Assembly: GCF_000015565.1 (NCBI RefSeq)
Contig: NC_008786.1
Coordinates: forward strand, 5,196,501 to 5,260,500
Direction of reading: 5' to 3'
Source: Verminephrobacter eiseniae EF01-2
Lineage (GTDB): Bacteria; Pseudomonadota; Gammaproteobacteria; Burkholderiales; Burkholderiaceae_C
Length of the DNA stretch: 64,000 nt
Under the pieces are notes generated by a model. It did not search any database and was not told the origin of the DNA. It was given only the letters and a program-made list of their open reading frames with translations. Shown in pieces: positions 16,426 through 26,487 of the stretch (positions are counted from its first letter, which is position 1; the number at the start of each line of letters is the position of its first letter). Made by a program: the position numbers and the translations under genes.

Positions 16426-18188
16426 CGGCGCCTGCCGATCACCTCGATCACGCCAGGCACGGCTTGCTGGAAATCTCCGGCCTGAGCATCGCTGCCCGTG
16501 GCCGGGCCATCGTGCGGGAGGTTTCCTTTTCCGTTGGCGCCGGTGAATTCGTCGGTCTGGTCGGCGAATCCGGCAGCGGCAAGACGCAGGTGGCGCGTGC
16601 CATCATGGGACTGACGCCTTTGCCGCTGGTGCGCACGGCCGGCAGCATCGTGTTTGCAGGCCAGGACCTCGCGCCGGCCAGCCGGGCGCATCTGCGCTCG
16701 CTGCGCGGTGCGCATATCGGCATGGTGTTTCAGGAGCCAATGAGTTCACTCAACCCTTCTGCGACCATCGGCGCCCAACTCGAGGAAGGTCTGGCCCTGC
16801 ATCGCCCGCAATGGAGCAAGGCCATGCGCCGCGAACGGGTGCTGGAGATGCTGGCCCAGGTCGGCATCCCCCAGGCGGCGCTGGCGGCATGGCCGCACGA
16901 GTTTTCCGGCGGCATGCGCCAGCGCATGATGCTGGCTTCGGTGATGCTGCTGGAGCCGGCCCTGCTGATTGCCGACGAGCCGACCACGGCGCTGGACGCG
17001 GTCGTGCAGCGCGATGTGCTGGAACTGATGGTCAAGCTCACCCGCGAGCGCAATACCGCCGTGCTGCTCATCAGCCATGACTTGCCGATGGTGGCGCGCT
17101 ACACCGAACGCCTCATCGTGATGCAACAGGGCGCCGTGATCGAAGCGGGCAATACCGCCGCGCTGCTGGCGGCGCCGACGCAGGACTACACGCGCAAGCT
17201 GCTGGCGGCAATTCCGCGCCGTCAGCCGGCACGCCCGCTGCCGCAAGTGAAAGTGCAAGCGCCGGCGCTGATCGAAGTGCGTCGTCTGGCGGTCGATTAC
17301 GCCTGTCATCCGCGCCTGTTTGCAAGCACTGCCGCCAGGCGCGTTCTGCATGGCATCGACCTGACGGTGCAGCCGCAAGAAATCGTCGCCGTCGTCGGCG
17401 GCTCCGGTTCCGGCAAGAGCACGCTGGGGCGCGCCATCGCCGGGCTGATCGCACCGAGCGCGGGCGAGATTCTGTTCAAGGGCCAAGCCACCCGGCGCGG
17501 CGCGCCCGGCTGGCGCGATTACCGGCTCAATTGCCAGGTCGTGTTTCAGGACCCCTACTCCTCGCTCGACCCGCGCATGACGATTGCCGAACTGGTCGGC
17601 GAGGGCCTGCGCCAACTCGGCGGCATGTCGAACGCCGACAAGCGCGAGCGCGTTGCGCAGATGCTGCAAGAGGTGGGCCTGGACAGCCAATACGGCGAGC
17701 GCCACGCCCACGAATTGTCCGGCGGCCAGCGCCAGCGTGTGGCGATTGCGCGCGCGCTGGTGCGCCATCCGTCGTTCGTGATTGCCGACGAACCGGTGTC
17801 GTCGCTGGATGTGACGGTGCGCGCACAAGTGCTGGAACTATTCGCCCAATTGCAGCAGCGCCACGGTTTTTCATGCCTGTTCATCAGCCACGATCTGGGC
17901 GTGGTCGAGCAGATTGCCGACCGCGTGCTGGTGATGCAAGACGGCCGCATCATCGAGCAGGGTAGCCGCGATGCCATCTTCGATCAGCCGCAGCAAGCCT
18001 ACACACGCGCCTTGCTATCGGCCATTCCGGTGCTGCTCCCGACGCCCGGCGGCGGCATGCAACTCAAGTGGCGCTTTGACGAAACCAGGCCATGCCATCT
18101 GCGTCCCTCTGCGCAATCTGCGGATGAATCGATTCTCCAATCCGCGGATGACGCAGATTCACACGGAGTGGGAAACAGGCTGAACTGA
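16422..18188 (+). CDS. Fused DppD-DppF-type ABC ATPase
   Basis: A single 588-residue protein carries two complete ABC nucleotide-binding domains. Domain 1 has Walker A GESGSGKTQVAR, signature HEFSGGMRQRMMLASVMLLE and Walker [15 protein letters not shown]. Domain 2 has GGSGSGKSTLGR, HELSGGQRQRVAIARALVRH and SFVIADEPVSSLDV. Both carry the oligopeptide-type C-terminal segment (QDYTRKLLAAIP, QAYTRALLSAIP). It powers import through the two preceding permeases. The second peptide operon in this window keeps these domains as separate genes, so the two systems are not simple duplicates. The last 40 residues (CHLRPSAQSADESILQSADD) are an unusual acidic tail. Confidence 0.9.
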   Translation: MTAPADHLDHARHGLLEISGLSIAARGRAIVREVSFSVGAGEFVGLVGESGSGKTQVARAIMGLTPLPLVRTAGSIVFAGQDLAPASRAHLRSLRGAHIGMVFQEPMSSLNPSATIGAQLEEGLALHRPQWSKAMRRERVLEMLAQVGIPQAALAAWPHEFSGGMRQRMMLASVMLLEPALLIADEPTTALDAVVQRDVLELMVKLTRERNTAVLLISHDLPMVARYTERLIVMQQGAVIEAGNTAALLAAPTQDYTRKLLAAIPRRQPARPLPQVKVQAPALIEVRRLAVDYACHPRLFASTAARRVLHGIDLTVQPQEIVAVVGGSGSGKSTLGRAIAGLIAPSAGEILFKGQATRRGAPGWRDYRLNCQVVFQDPYSSLDPRMTIAELVGEGLRQLGGMSNADKRERVAQMLQEVGLDSQYGERHAHELSGGQRQRVAIARALVRHPSFVIADEPVSSLDVTVRAQVLELFAQLQQRHGFSCLFISHDLGVVEQIADRVLVMQDGRIIEQGSRDAIFDQPQQAYTRALLSAIPVLLPTPGGGMQLKWRFDETRPCHLRPSAQSADESILQSADDADSHGVGNRLN

Positions 18189-18248
18189 ATTTCATCCATC
18201 GATACGAAGATCGACAAGACTTCACCCACCTTCATCGAGGAAGCCGCC

Positions 18249-19838
18249 ATGCCACCTTCAACCTCTCTGCCACGTCTGACAGCGCCAGCGGTTTTCCTGC
18301 TGCTGGCTGCAATGAGCGCAATGGGGGCAATGGGGGCAACATCGACCCACGCACCGGCGCACATCGTGGTGGCGCAACCGGCGGATATCCGCTCCACCAA
18401 TCCCGGTGTCAATCGGGACAATACCACTGACGGCGTGCTGCTCAACATGCTCGAAGGTCTGGTCGGCTACCATGAAAATGGCTCGGTCGGACCCTTGCTG
18501 GCCAAGGCCATCGATGTCAGCGCCGATGGCCTGACCTACACCTTCACGCTGCGCACCGGCGTGAAGTTCCACAACGGCGAGCACATGACCTCTGCCGACG
18601 TGCTGTGGAGCTGGAATCGCTACATGAATCCCAAAACCGACTGGCGCTGCCTGAACGATTTCGACGGGCATGCGGGCACCAGGGTGGTGTCGGCGAGCGC
18701 GCCCGATGCGCAAACCTTCGTGCTGCAAATCGACAAGCCCTCGGCGATTTTTCTGGACAATCTGGCGCGCACCGACTGCGCCATGGCCGCCGTGATCAGC
18801 AAAAAATCGGTGCGGCAAGATGGCAGTTGGGACAAGCCCATCGGCACCGGCCCCTACAAGCTCGATGAATGGAAGCGCGGCGAATATGTCGCCATGAGCG
18901 CCTTCGCGGATTACCAGTCGCCGCCGGGCAACGAGCCGGACGGCTATCTCGGCCTGAAGAAGCCGCAGATTGCGCAGGTCAAGTTTCTGGTCGTGCCAGA
19001 CCTGTCTGCCGCCAAGGCCGGCCTGCAATCGGGCGCCATCGATGCCGGCCAGATCACTTCGTCCGATGTCAAGGAGTTGAGGGCGCATCGCCATCTGCGC
19101 GTGATCGTGCCCGGCGAAGCCAGCAAGAACACCTTGCTGATGCAAACCCATGATCCGGTGCTCAAGGATGAACGCATCCGTTTGGCCATCGCGCTATCGC
19201 TGGACATGCGGCAGATCGTCGAAGCGGCGTCCGAAGGCCTGGCCCAGGTCAACAACTCGGCCATCCACGGCAAGTCGCTGTTTTACAGCGCGCAGCAAAA
19301 AAAGGGCTACCCCTACGACCCGGCCAAGGCCAGACTGCTGCTGCAACAGGCCGGCTATCGCGGCCAGCCCATTGTGATTCAGGCCAACAAGCGCGCGCAT
19401 GTGCCGAGCTACACCGTTGCCGTGCTAAGCCAGGCGATGATGCAGGCGGCGGGCATCAATGCGCAGATCGAAGTGCTGGAGTGGGCCACGCAACTCGATC
19501 GCTACAACAGCGGCAACTACCAGATGAGTTCCTTCACCTATTCCTCGCGCCTCGACCCGGCGTTGAGTTATGAGCAGTTCTCCGGCAGCAAGGCCGTGCA
19601 GCCGCGCAAGGTCTGGGACGATCCCGATGCGCAAAGGCTGATCGTGCAGAGCTTCGTCGAAGCCGACAGCAAAAAACGCCAGGCGCTGTTCGACCAATTG
19701 CACGCCATGATGATGCGCCAGACGCCGCTGATCGTGCTGTACAACACGTCAGGCGCCTGGGCCATACGCAAGCGTGTGAACGGCTACACCGTCTGGGAAG
19801 GCAAGCCCCTGATGTGGACCGCCAGCGTGAAAGACTGA
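18249..19838 (+). CDS. Periplasmic peptide-binding protein (SBP family 5)
   Basis: The 529-residue protein has a signal peptide (TAPAVFLLLAAMSAMGAMGA) and a family 5 solute-binding body: LTYTFTLRTGVKFHNGEHMT and SADVLWSWNRYMNPKTDW near residue 100-130, GTGPYKLDEWKRGEYVAM and LDMRQIVEAASEGLAQVNNS further on. It captures peptides or related compounds in the periplasm for the permease pair encoded upstream. The start at 18249 has GAGGAAG upstream. The signal peptide region contains a small MGA-type repeat (ATGGGGGCA twice near 18321-18338), which may allow small length changes. Specificity cannot be read from sequence; the linked C45 and M20 enzymes suggest acylated or blocked peptides. Confidence 0.9.
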   Translation: MPPSTSLPRLTAPAVFLLLAAMSAMGAMGATSTHAPAHIVVAQPADIRSTNPGVNRDNTTDGVLLNMLEGLVGYHENGSVGPLLAKAIDVSADGLTYTFTLRTGVKFHNGEHMTSADVLWSWNRYMNPKTDWRCLNDFDGHAGTRVVSASAPDAQTFVLQIDKPSAIFLDNLARTDCAMAAVISKKSVRQDGSWDKPIGTGPYKLDEWKRGEYVAMSAFADYQSPPGNEPDGYLGLKKPQIAQVKFLVVPDLSAAKAGLQSGAIDAGQITSSDVKELRAHRHLRVIVPGEASKNTLLMQTHDPVLKDERIRLAIALSLDMRQIVEAASEGLAQVNNSAIHGKSLFYSAQQKKGYPYDPAKARLLLQQAGYRGQPIVIQANKRAHVPSYTVAVLSQAMMQAAGINAQIEVLEWATQLDRYNSGNYQMSSFTYSSRLDPALSYEQFSGSKAVQPRKVWDDPDAQRLIVQSFVEADSKKRQALFDQLHAMMMRQTPLIVLYNTSGAWAIRKRVNGYTVWEGKPLMWTASVKD

Positions 19839-19902
19839 AGCCGCCGCGCCAGCGGGCAGCAGCGCGGCGCATCGATACCATTTACTCCCGAATCCAGACA
19901 CC

Positions 19903-21033
19903 ATGACGACGACCATCGCACAGTTTCCTTTCATCTCCATCTCCGGCACCGCGCATGAACGCGGTGTGCAATATGGCCAGCAAGCCGCCGACCGCATCCG
20001 TGGCAGCATCGCCTTGTACGGCCAGACACTGGCCAGGCTCGGCCATGGGGCGCAGGCGCAGGCGCGCCTGATCGATTTTTTTGCCCGGCAGATTGGCGAC
20101 TACGCGCCGCATTACATCGATGAAATGCGCGGCATCGCCAAAGGTGCCAACGTCGACTTTGCCGACATCGTGATGATCAATGCGCGCACCGAAGTGCTGG
20201 CCAAGGCGCGCGCCGCTGTGACGCAAGAACCGGTCGATGGCTGCACCGGCGCGCTGATCCTGCCCGAACGCTCGGCCAGCGGCAACCTGCTGCACGGCCA
20301 GAACTGGGACTGGCGCGCCGAGTGCACCGACACCGCCATCGTGCTGCGCGTGCGCAACGATCACGGCCCCGATTTTCTGAGCTTCGTCGAAGCAGGCGGG
20401 CTGGCGCGCAGCGGCTTCAACAGCGCCGGCGTGTCCATCACCGCCAACTATCTGGAATCGAGCCGCGACTTCACGCAACTCGGCGTGCCGCTATCGCTGA
20501 TTCGCCGCAAGGTATTGGAGCAGGAGGTTTTTTCACTGGCGATGAAAGTCGTCGCCACCACGCCAAAATCCTGTTCCAACAACATCATGCTGGGCATGGC
20601 GGAAGGCTTTGGCATCGATTTCGAGTGCACCACCAATGAGTTTTTCCCCCTCTATCCGGGCGCGGATGCGCTGATCGTGCATGCCAACCACTGGGTGTCG
20701 CCCGTTGCGCTGGGCAAACTGGTGGACATCGGCATTGCCAATTCACCGGACAGCCATTACCGCGACTGGCGTGTGCGCAAGCTGCTCAACGCCGCCGGCC
20801 CCAAGCTCAGCCGTCAACACCTGAAGGATGCCTTCTTCGACGACTTCGGCCAGCCCTGGTCGGTCTGCCGTCCGCCGCGCCCGGGCAGCCACGACAATTT
20901 GTCGGCCACGGTAGCCACGGTGATCATGGAGCCTGCGATGCGCGAAATGGACATCACGCCGCTGCCGGCCTTGAACAAGGTGTTTACGCGCTACAGCCTC
21001 GATCGCGCGCCGGAGTTGCTGATGGCGGCTTGA
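19903..21033 (+). CDS. C45-family acyltransferase/hydrolase (penicillin acyltransferase-like)
   Basis: The 376-residue protein starts MTTTIAQFPFISISGTAHER and shows the C45 (acyl-CoA:6-APA acyltransferase) pattern: ERGVQYGQQAADRIRGSI, IDEMRGIAKGANVDFADIVM and a self-cleavage/nucleophile site at DGCTGALIL, where Cys would become the N-terminal nucleophile. Next come GQNWDWRAEC and ARSGFNSAGVSITANYLES. Such enzymes mature by autoproteolysis and hydrolyse or form amide bonds of acylated amino acids and peptides. It follows the binding protein by 64 bp in the same direction, so it probably acts on the imported ligand, in the cytoplasm as no signal peptide is seen. Its TGA abuts the next gene's stop on the other strand. 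Confidence 0.82.
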   Translation: MTTTIAQFPFISISGTAHERGVQYGQQAADRIRGSIALYGQTLARLGHGAQAQARLIDFFARQIGDYAPHYIDEMRGIAKGANVDFADIVMINARTEVLAKARAAVTQEPVDGCTGALILPERSASGNLLHGQNWDWRAECTDTAIVLRVRNDHGPDFLSFVEAGGLARSGFNSAGVSITANYLESSRDFTQLGVPLSLIRRKVLEQEVFSLAMKVVATTPKSCSNNIMLGMAEGFGIDFECTTNEFFPLYPGADALIVHANHWVSPVALGKLVDIGIANSPDSHYRDWRVRKLLNAAGPKLSRQHLKDAFFDDFGQPWSVCRPPRPGSHDNLSATVATVIMEPAMREMDITPLPALNKVFTRYSLDRAPELLMAA

Positions 21034-22260
21034 TCACGGCACCTGCAAATAGCGCTCCACCAGCCGCGTCCAGTAAGCCGCGCCGAGGCTCACATTGTCA
21101 TCGTTGAAGTCGTAGCGCGCATTGTGCAGCATGGGCTTGCCCGCGCCATTGCCAATACGCAAGAAACATCCGGGGCGCTGTTGCAGGAAGTAGGCAAAAT
21201 CTTCGCTGCCGGCAATCGGATCAAACGGGGCGATGATTTTTTCTGCCCCGACCAGCTCCAGCGCAACCTGCCTGGCAAATTCGGTTTCGGCATCGGCATT
21301 GACCAGCACCGGGTAGCCGCACAGGTACTCGATTTCGGCCTTGGCGCCATAGCCTGCTGCATGCGACTGCACCAGGGCGCGGATGCGTTTTTCCAGCAAG
21401 GCGCGCACTTCCGGCTTGAACGAGCGCACGCTCAATTCCATCGTGGCATGTTCGGGAATCACGTTGGCCGCATGGCCGGCATGCAGCGCGCCGACCGTCA
21501 CCACCGCCGCATCCATGGGGTCGATATTGCGCGAGACCAGCGTTTGCAGCGCCATGACCAGGCTGCTGGCGGTCACCAGCGGATCGATCGATAGTTGTGG
21601 ACGTGCGGCGTGGCTGCCCTTGCCGATGATGTCGATCTTGACCGTATCGCAAGCCGCCATGAACGGGCCGGAGCGGAACATGAAGACGCCGGTGGCAACG
21701 CCGGGGTGGTTGTGCATGCCGAAAATCGCATCGCAGGGGAAGCGCTCGAACAAGCCATCCTGCAACATCTGCACGGCGCCGCTGTTGAAACCGGCTTCTT
21801 CGGCGGGCTGGAAGATCAGGTTGACGATGCCATCGAACTGGCGTGTGCGCGACAGTTGCAGCGCGGCGCCGAGCAGCATCGCCGTGTGGCCATCGTGGCC
21901 GCAGGCGTGCATCTTGCCCTGATGCCGGCTGGCGTAGGCCAGGCCGGTCATCTCGTGAATCGGCAGCGCATCCATATCGGCGCGCAGGCCTATGCTGCGC
22001 GTGCTGCTGCCAGCGCGCAGGGTGGCGACGACGCCATTGCCGCCGATGTGGCGCGTGACGGCATAGCCCCAGCCTTCCAGGCGCGCTGCGACCAGCGCCG
22101 AGGTGTCGGCTTCCTGATAGGACAATTCGGGATGCTGGTGGAGGTGGCGGCGAATGCCGATCAGCTCGCTTTTGATGTCGTCCAGATCGGATATCTGGCA
22201 AAACGCTGCGCGCATGTGTGGGCTCCTGATGCGGGATGATGCAGATTCCGGCATGGTCAT
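21034..22260 (-). CDS. M20-family amidohydrolase (hippurate hydrolase-like)
   Basis: The 408-residue protein has the M20D pattern of N-acyl-amino-acid hydrolases. It has GIRRHLHQHPELSYQEADTS at the N-terminus, metal ligands in GKMHACGHDGHTAMLLGAAL and FQPAEEAGFNSGA, the lid-domain histidine in MHNHPGVATGVFMF and a late ligand in IAGSEDFAYFLQQRPG. It cleaves the acyl amide bond of N-acyl amino acids or dipeptide-like compounds in the cytoplasm. The start at 22260 overlaps the upstream M20 gene's stop as ATGA, arguing for coupling; a later ATG (MRAAFCQ) is also possible. It is the last gene of the leftward peptide operon. Confidence 0.88.
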   Translation of the reverse strand: MTMPESASSRIRSPHMRAAFCQISDLDDIKSELIGIRRHLHQHPELSYQEADTSALVAARLEGWGYAVTRHIGGNGVVATLRAGSSTRSIGLRADMDALPIHEMTGLAYASRHQGKMHACGHDGHTAMLLGAALQLSRTRQFDGIVNLIFQPAEEAGFNSGAVQMLQDGLFERFPCDAIFGMHNHPGVATGVFMFRSGPFMAACDTVKIDIIGKGSHAARPQLSIDPLVTASSLVMALQTLVSRNIDPMDAAVVTVGALHAGHAANVIPEHATMELSVRSFKPEVRALLEKRIRALVQSHAAGYGAKAEIEYLCGYPVLVNADAETEFARQVALELVGAEKIIAPFDPIAGSEDFAYFLQQRPGCFLRIGNGAGKPMLHNARYDFNDDNVSLGAAYWTRLVERYLQVP

Positions 22261-23687
22261 GATCGATGCGACGATTCATGCGATGCGCTTCTGCGCGCCA
22301 GCACTTGCGCTCCCTGCTCCGCCAAATCCCAGAACAGGCCAGCCATGATTTGCAGCGCTTCACGCGAGACGCTGGCCAGTATATGCTCGTTCGGCGCATG
22401 CTGTGAGCAGGCCGGGTAGGAGTGCGGCAGCCACAGCGTGGGCAGGCCGAGCACCTCGGAGAACACGTCATTGGGCAGCGAGCCGCCCAGGTTCGGCAGC
22501 AAGGTGGGCGTCTTGGCGCTGGTTTTTTGCATCGACGCCAGTCCCCAGCGCACCCACTCGTCATCGGGGTTCAAGCGCGTGGCGGAAAACTGGACGCCCG
22601 AGAGCGTCACCTCCACGTCGGCATAGGCATGCGCATCGAGGTGTGCGCGCAGGTTGGCGATGAAGTTTTGCTCGTCGCTGCCGACCACGAAGCGAATCTG
22701 GCAATGCGCCCAGGCGTGGCCAGGAATGGCGTTGACCGGCGCTTCCGGGTTGCCGGTCTTGAAGGCCAGCACTTCCAGCGTGTTCCAGCCGAATACGCGC
22801 TCGGCGGGCGTCATGCCCGGCTCGCCCCAGTGGGCATCGACGGGCGGGTCATCGGGGCCGCCGCCGACCTTGACATCGCGCAGCGCATTGCGCACGCTGG
22901 CCGGCAAGGATGCCGGCAGCAGGCTCGGCACCAGGATGCGCCCCTTGCCATCGATCAGGCAGGCGATGGCATTGGCCAGGCGCACGCCCGGATTGCGCAG
23001 CAGGCCGCCCCAGTTGCCGGAGTGGTGGCCGCCAGCGCGCGCGTTGACGCGCAAATCGAAATTGCAGCCGCCGCGCGAGCCGAGGAACATGGTGGGCGTC
23101 GACGCATCGATGCGCGGGCCGTCCGAGGCAATGAACACATCGGACTGCAATCTTTGCGCATGCTGCGCGACGATTTGTTTGAGGCCGGGGGAGCCGGTTT
23201 CTTCGCCCATCTCCAGAATCACCTTGACGTTGTAGCCGAGCTTGCCGCCGCGCAGTTGCATGACTTGCGCCAGCGCCGCGAAGTTGATGGTGTGCTGCCC
23301 CTTGTTGTCGGCGCTGCCGCGGCCATACCAGCGCTCGCCTTCGACGACGATTTCCCACGGGTTCAACCCTTCCCGCCATTGCTGGTCATAGCCGCGCACG
23401 ACATCGCCATGGCCATAGGTGAGCAAGGTGAAGGCGGCGCCGGCTTCCAGGCGTTCGGCGAGCAGAAACGGCGCCCCGCCTGGCAGGGGGTTGTCGATGA
23501 TGTCGAAGGTGAAGCCCATGCGCTCCAGTTCGGGCGCGATTTCCTGATGCAGATAGCGGTACAGGATGGGCCGGCTGGCGGCTTCCTGGCTTTCGGTGCG
23601 CATGGCGACCCGCTTTTGCAGCGCTGCCATGAAATGCCCTTGGTCGAAATAGGCGCTGGCCTGCGCGATGGCTTGTGCTCTGCTCAT
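22257..23687 (-). CDS. M20-family metallopeptidase (ArgE/DapE/CPG2-like)
   Basis: The 476-residue peptidase starts MSRAQAIAQASAYFDQGHFM, with a good ribosome site (AAGGAG about nine bases upstream), in preference to a longer start at 23735. Metal ligands of the dinuclear zinc centre are visible in FTLLTYGHGDVVRGYDQQW, RWYGRGSADNKGQHTINFAA, KVILEMGEETGSPGLKQI and IASDGPRIDAST. The insertion lid domain (GGHHSGNWGGLLRNPGVRLA) is present. It belongs to the branch of M20 peptidases seen with peptide ABC transporters and probably cleaves imported di- or tripeptides. It lies between the ATPase pair and the second M20 gene, overlapping the latter by four bases. Confidence 0.88.
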   Translation of the reverse strand: MSRAQAIAQASAYFDQGHFMAALQKRVAMRTESQEAASRPILYRYLHQEIAPELERMGFTFDIIDNPLPGGAPFLLAERLEAGAAFTLLTYGHGDVVRGYDQQWREGLNPWEIVVEGERWYGRGSADNKGQHTINFAALAQVMQLRGGKLGYNVKVILEMGEETGSPGLKQIVAQHAQRLQSDVFIASDGPRIDASTPTMFLGSRGGCNFDLRVNARAGGHHSGNWGGLLRNPGVRLANAIACLIDGKGRILVPSLLPASLPASVRNALRDVKVGGGPDDPPVDAHWGEPGMTPAERVFGWNTLEVLAFKTGNPEAPVNAIPGHAWAHCQIRFVVGSDEQNFIANLRAHLDAHAYADVEVTLSGVQFSATRLNPDDEWVRWGLASMQKTSAKTPTLLPNLGGSLPNDVFSEVLGLPTLWLPHSYPACSQHAPNEHILASVSREALQIMAGLFWDLAEQGAQVLARRSASHESSHRS

Positions 23688-23731
23688 AGGGTTTCTCCTT
23701 GGTTTTGCAAGAGGCTGGCTGTCGGGTGCGC

Positions 23732-24549
23732 TCACTCGCTGGCGGCAAGCTCTGGAATCCCCAACCCCGGTTCAGGCGTGAGCGCCGAGGCCAGCAACAT
23801 GCGGGTGTAGGGGTGTTGGGCGTTGCAGAAAATCCTTTCGCGGCTTTCCAGCTCGACGATGCTGCCCTTGTGCATGACGGCGACCTGATCGGCCAGATGC
23901 TCGACCACGCCGAGATCGTGGCTGATGAAAAGGTAGGCCAGGCCGAATTCGGCTTTCAGGTCCAGCAGCAGATTCAGGATTTGCGCCTGCACCGAAACGT
24001 CCAGCGATGAGGTCGGCTCGTCGCACACCAGAATCTCCGGCTGCAAGATCAGTGCGCGCGCAATCGCCACGCGCTGGCGCTGGCCGCCGGAAAGCTGGTT
24101 CGGGTAGTGGCTGTCGGTGCGCTGCGGCATGCCGACCAGATCGAGCATCCTGCGCACCGACCTGGTTTGCTGCGCGGAGTTGCCGATGCGGTGCAGTTTG
24201 AGCGGCAGGCCAACGATGTCGGCGACGGTCTTGCGCGGGTTGAGCGAGGAATACGGATCCTGAAAGATGGGCTGGATGCAGCGCGCATTCTCCTTGCGCC
24301 GCGCCGGGCCGACTTGCTGGCCGTTGACCAGCACATGGCCGGCGCTCGGTTCCAGCAAGCCCAGCAGCATCCTGGCCAGGGTGCTCTTGCCGCAGCCGGA
24401 TTCGCCCACCAGCCCCAGCGTCTGGCCGCGGTGCAAGCGCAGCGACACCGCATTGACGGCCCTGATTTCAGCCGCAGGCTTGAACATGCCGCGCTCGAGC
24501 GTGTAGACCTTGCTCAGTGCGCACAGCTCCAGTGCGATGGGGGCGGCGT

Positions 24550-24553
<4 letters not shown>
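23732..24553 (-). CDS. Peptide ABC transporter ATPase, DppF/OppF-like
   Basis: The 273-residue ATPase starts MNAAPIALELCALSKVYTLE. It has Walker A GLVGESGCGKSTLARMLLGL, the signature NQLSGGQRQRVAIARALILQ, Walker B EILVCDEPTSSLDVSVQAQI and the H-loop YLFISHDLGVVEHLADQV. The oligopeptide-specific tail NAQHPYTRMLLASALTPEPG is present. It should form a heterodimer with the DppD-like ATPase encoded immediately upstream (ATGA overlap at 24550-24553). A start at 24553 is preferred over much longer readings that run through the upstream gene in another frame. Confidence 0.9.
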
Positions 24554-25539
<986 letters not shown>

Positions 25540-25564
25540 CGCATGTTCCTGTCCGGGGACCGCA

Positions 25565-26464
25565 TCAGTGACGGCCATCAGGGGCGTCGATGTCGCGCAG
25601 ACCATCGCCGACCAGGTTGATGGCCAGCACCAGCATGGCCAATGCCAGGCCGGGGATGACGATGATCCAGGGCTTGAAGAACATGTAGGACTTGCCCTCC
25701 GCGACCATCAGCCCCCATGACGGCGTGGGCGGCTGCACGCCGAGGCCCAGGAAGGACAAGGTGGCTTCCAGCAAAATCGCGTGCGCCATTTCCAGCGTGA
25801 TCACCACCATCAACGCGCCCATGATGTTGGGCAGGACTTCGCGCACCAGGATGTAGGGTGTGGAGGCGCCGATGGCTTTGGCGGCGGCGATGAATTCGGC
25901 ATCGCGCAGTTGTTGCGTGGCCGCGCGCGTGACGACGGCGAAGCGGTCCCACAGCAGCAGGCCGAGCAGGGTGATCACCACCTCGATCGAGCCGCCCACC
26001 AGCGAGGCCATCGCCATTGCCACCAGCACCACCGGCATCGACAGCCGTGTCGTGATGAGGTAGCTGATCAGCGCATCGACACGGCCGCCGAAGTAGCCGG
26101 CCAGCACGCCGAGCGTGGTGCCGATCAGGCCGGAGATCAGCGCTGCGGCAGCGCCGATGATCAGCGACACGCGCGCGCCGTAGATCAGGCGGCTCAGATA
26201 ATCGCGCCCCAGCTTGTCGGTGCCGAGCACATGCTCCCAACTGCCTTGCGCATGCCAGATGGGCGGAATCAGGCGCTGCGCGACGTTTTGATCGAAGGGA
26301 TCATGCGTGGCCAGCAGCGGCGCAAAAATCGCCGCCAGCACGATGAGCGCGAGGATGGCGCCACCCAGCATCAGACCGCGATGGCCGAGCAGGCGGCGGA
26401 GCTTGCGGCGCCACAGCGGTGCCGGCATGGGCAGGAGTTGCGGAATGCTCAGGTTGGCGGACAT
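25565..26464 (-). CDS. Peptide ABC transporter permease, DppC-like
   Basis: The 299-residue membrane protein starts MSANLSIPQLLPMPAPLWRR and contains the DppC hallmarks EHVLGTDKLGRDYLSRLIYG and LLEATLSFLGLGVQPPTPSW, with the ATPase-contact loop EFIAAAKAIGASTPYILVRE. About six helices are predicted, the first LMLGGAILALIVLAAIFAPL. It pairs with the DppB-like permease at 26488-27420, from which it is separated by 23 bp. All conserved segments are in place. Confidence 0.9.
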   Translation of the reverse strand: MSANLSIPQLLPMPAPLWRRKLRRLLGHRGLMLGGAILALIVLAAIFAPLLATHDPFDQNVAQRLIPPIWHAQGSWEHVLGTDKLGRDYLSRLIYGARVSLIIGAAAALISGLIGTTLGVLAGYFGGRVDALISYLITTRLSMPVVLVAMAMASLVGGSIEVVITLLGLLLWDRFAVVTRAATQQLRDAEFIAAAKAIGASTPYILVREVLPNIMGALMVVITLEMAHAILLEATLSFLGLGVQPPTPSWGLMVAEGKSYMFFKPWIIVIPGLALAMLVLAINLVGDGLRDIDAPDGRH

Positions 26465-26487
26465 GGCGTCATTATTTAACGGGTGCT

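Noticed and set aside
22422..23810. Long forward frame opposite the M20 peptidase
   Set aside because: It mirrors the codon pattern of the well-supported reverse gene and has no recognisable domain.
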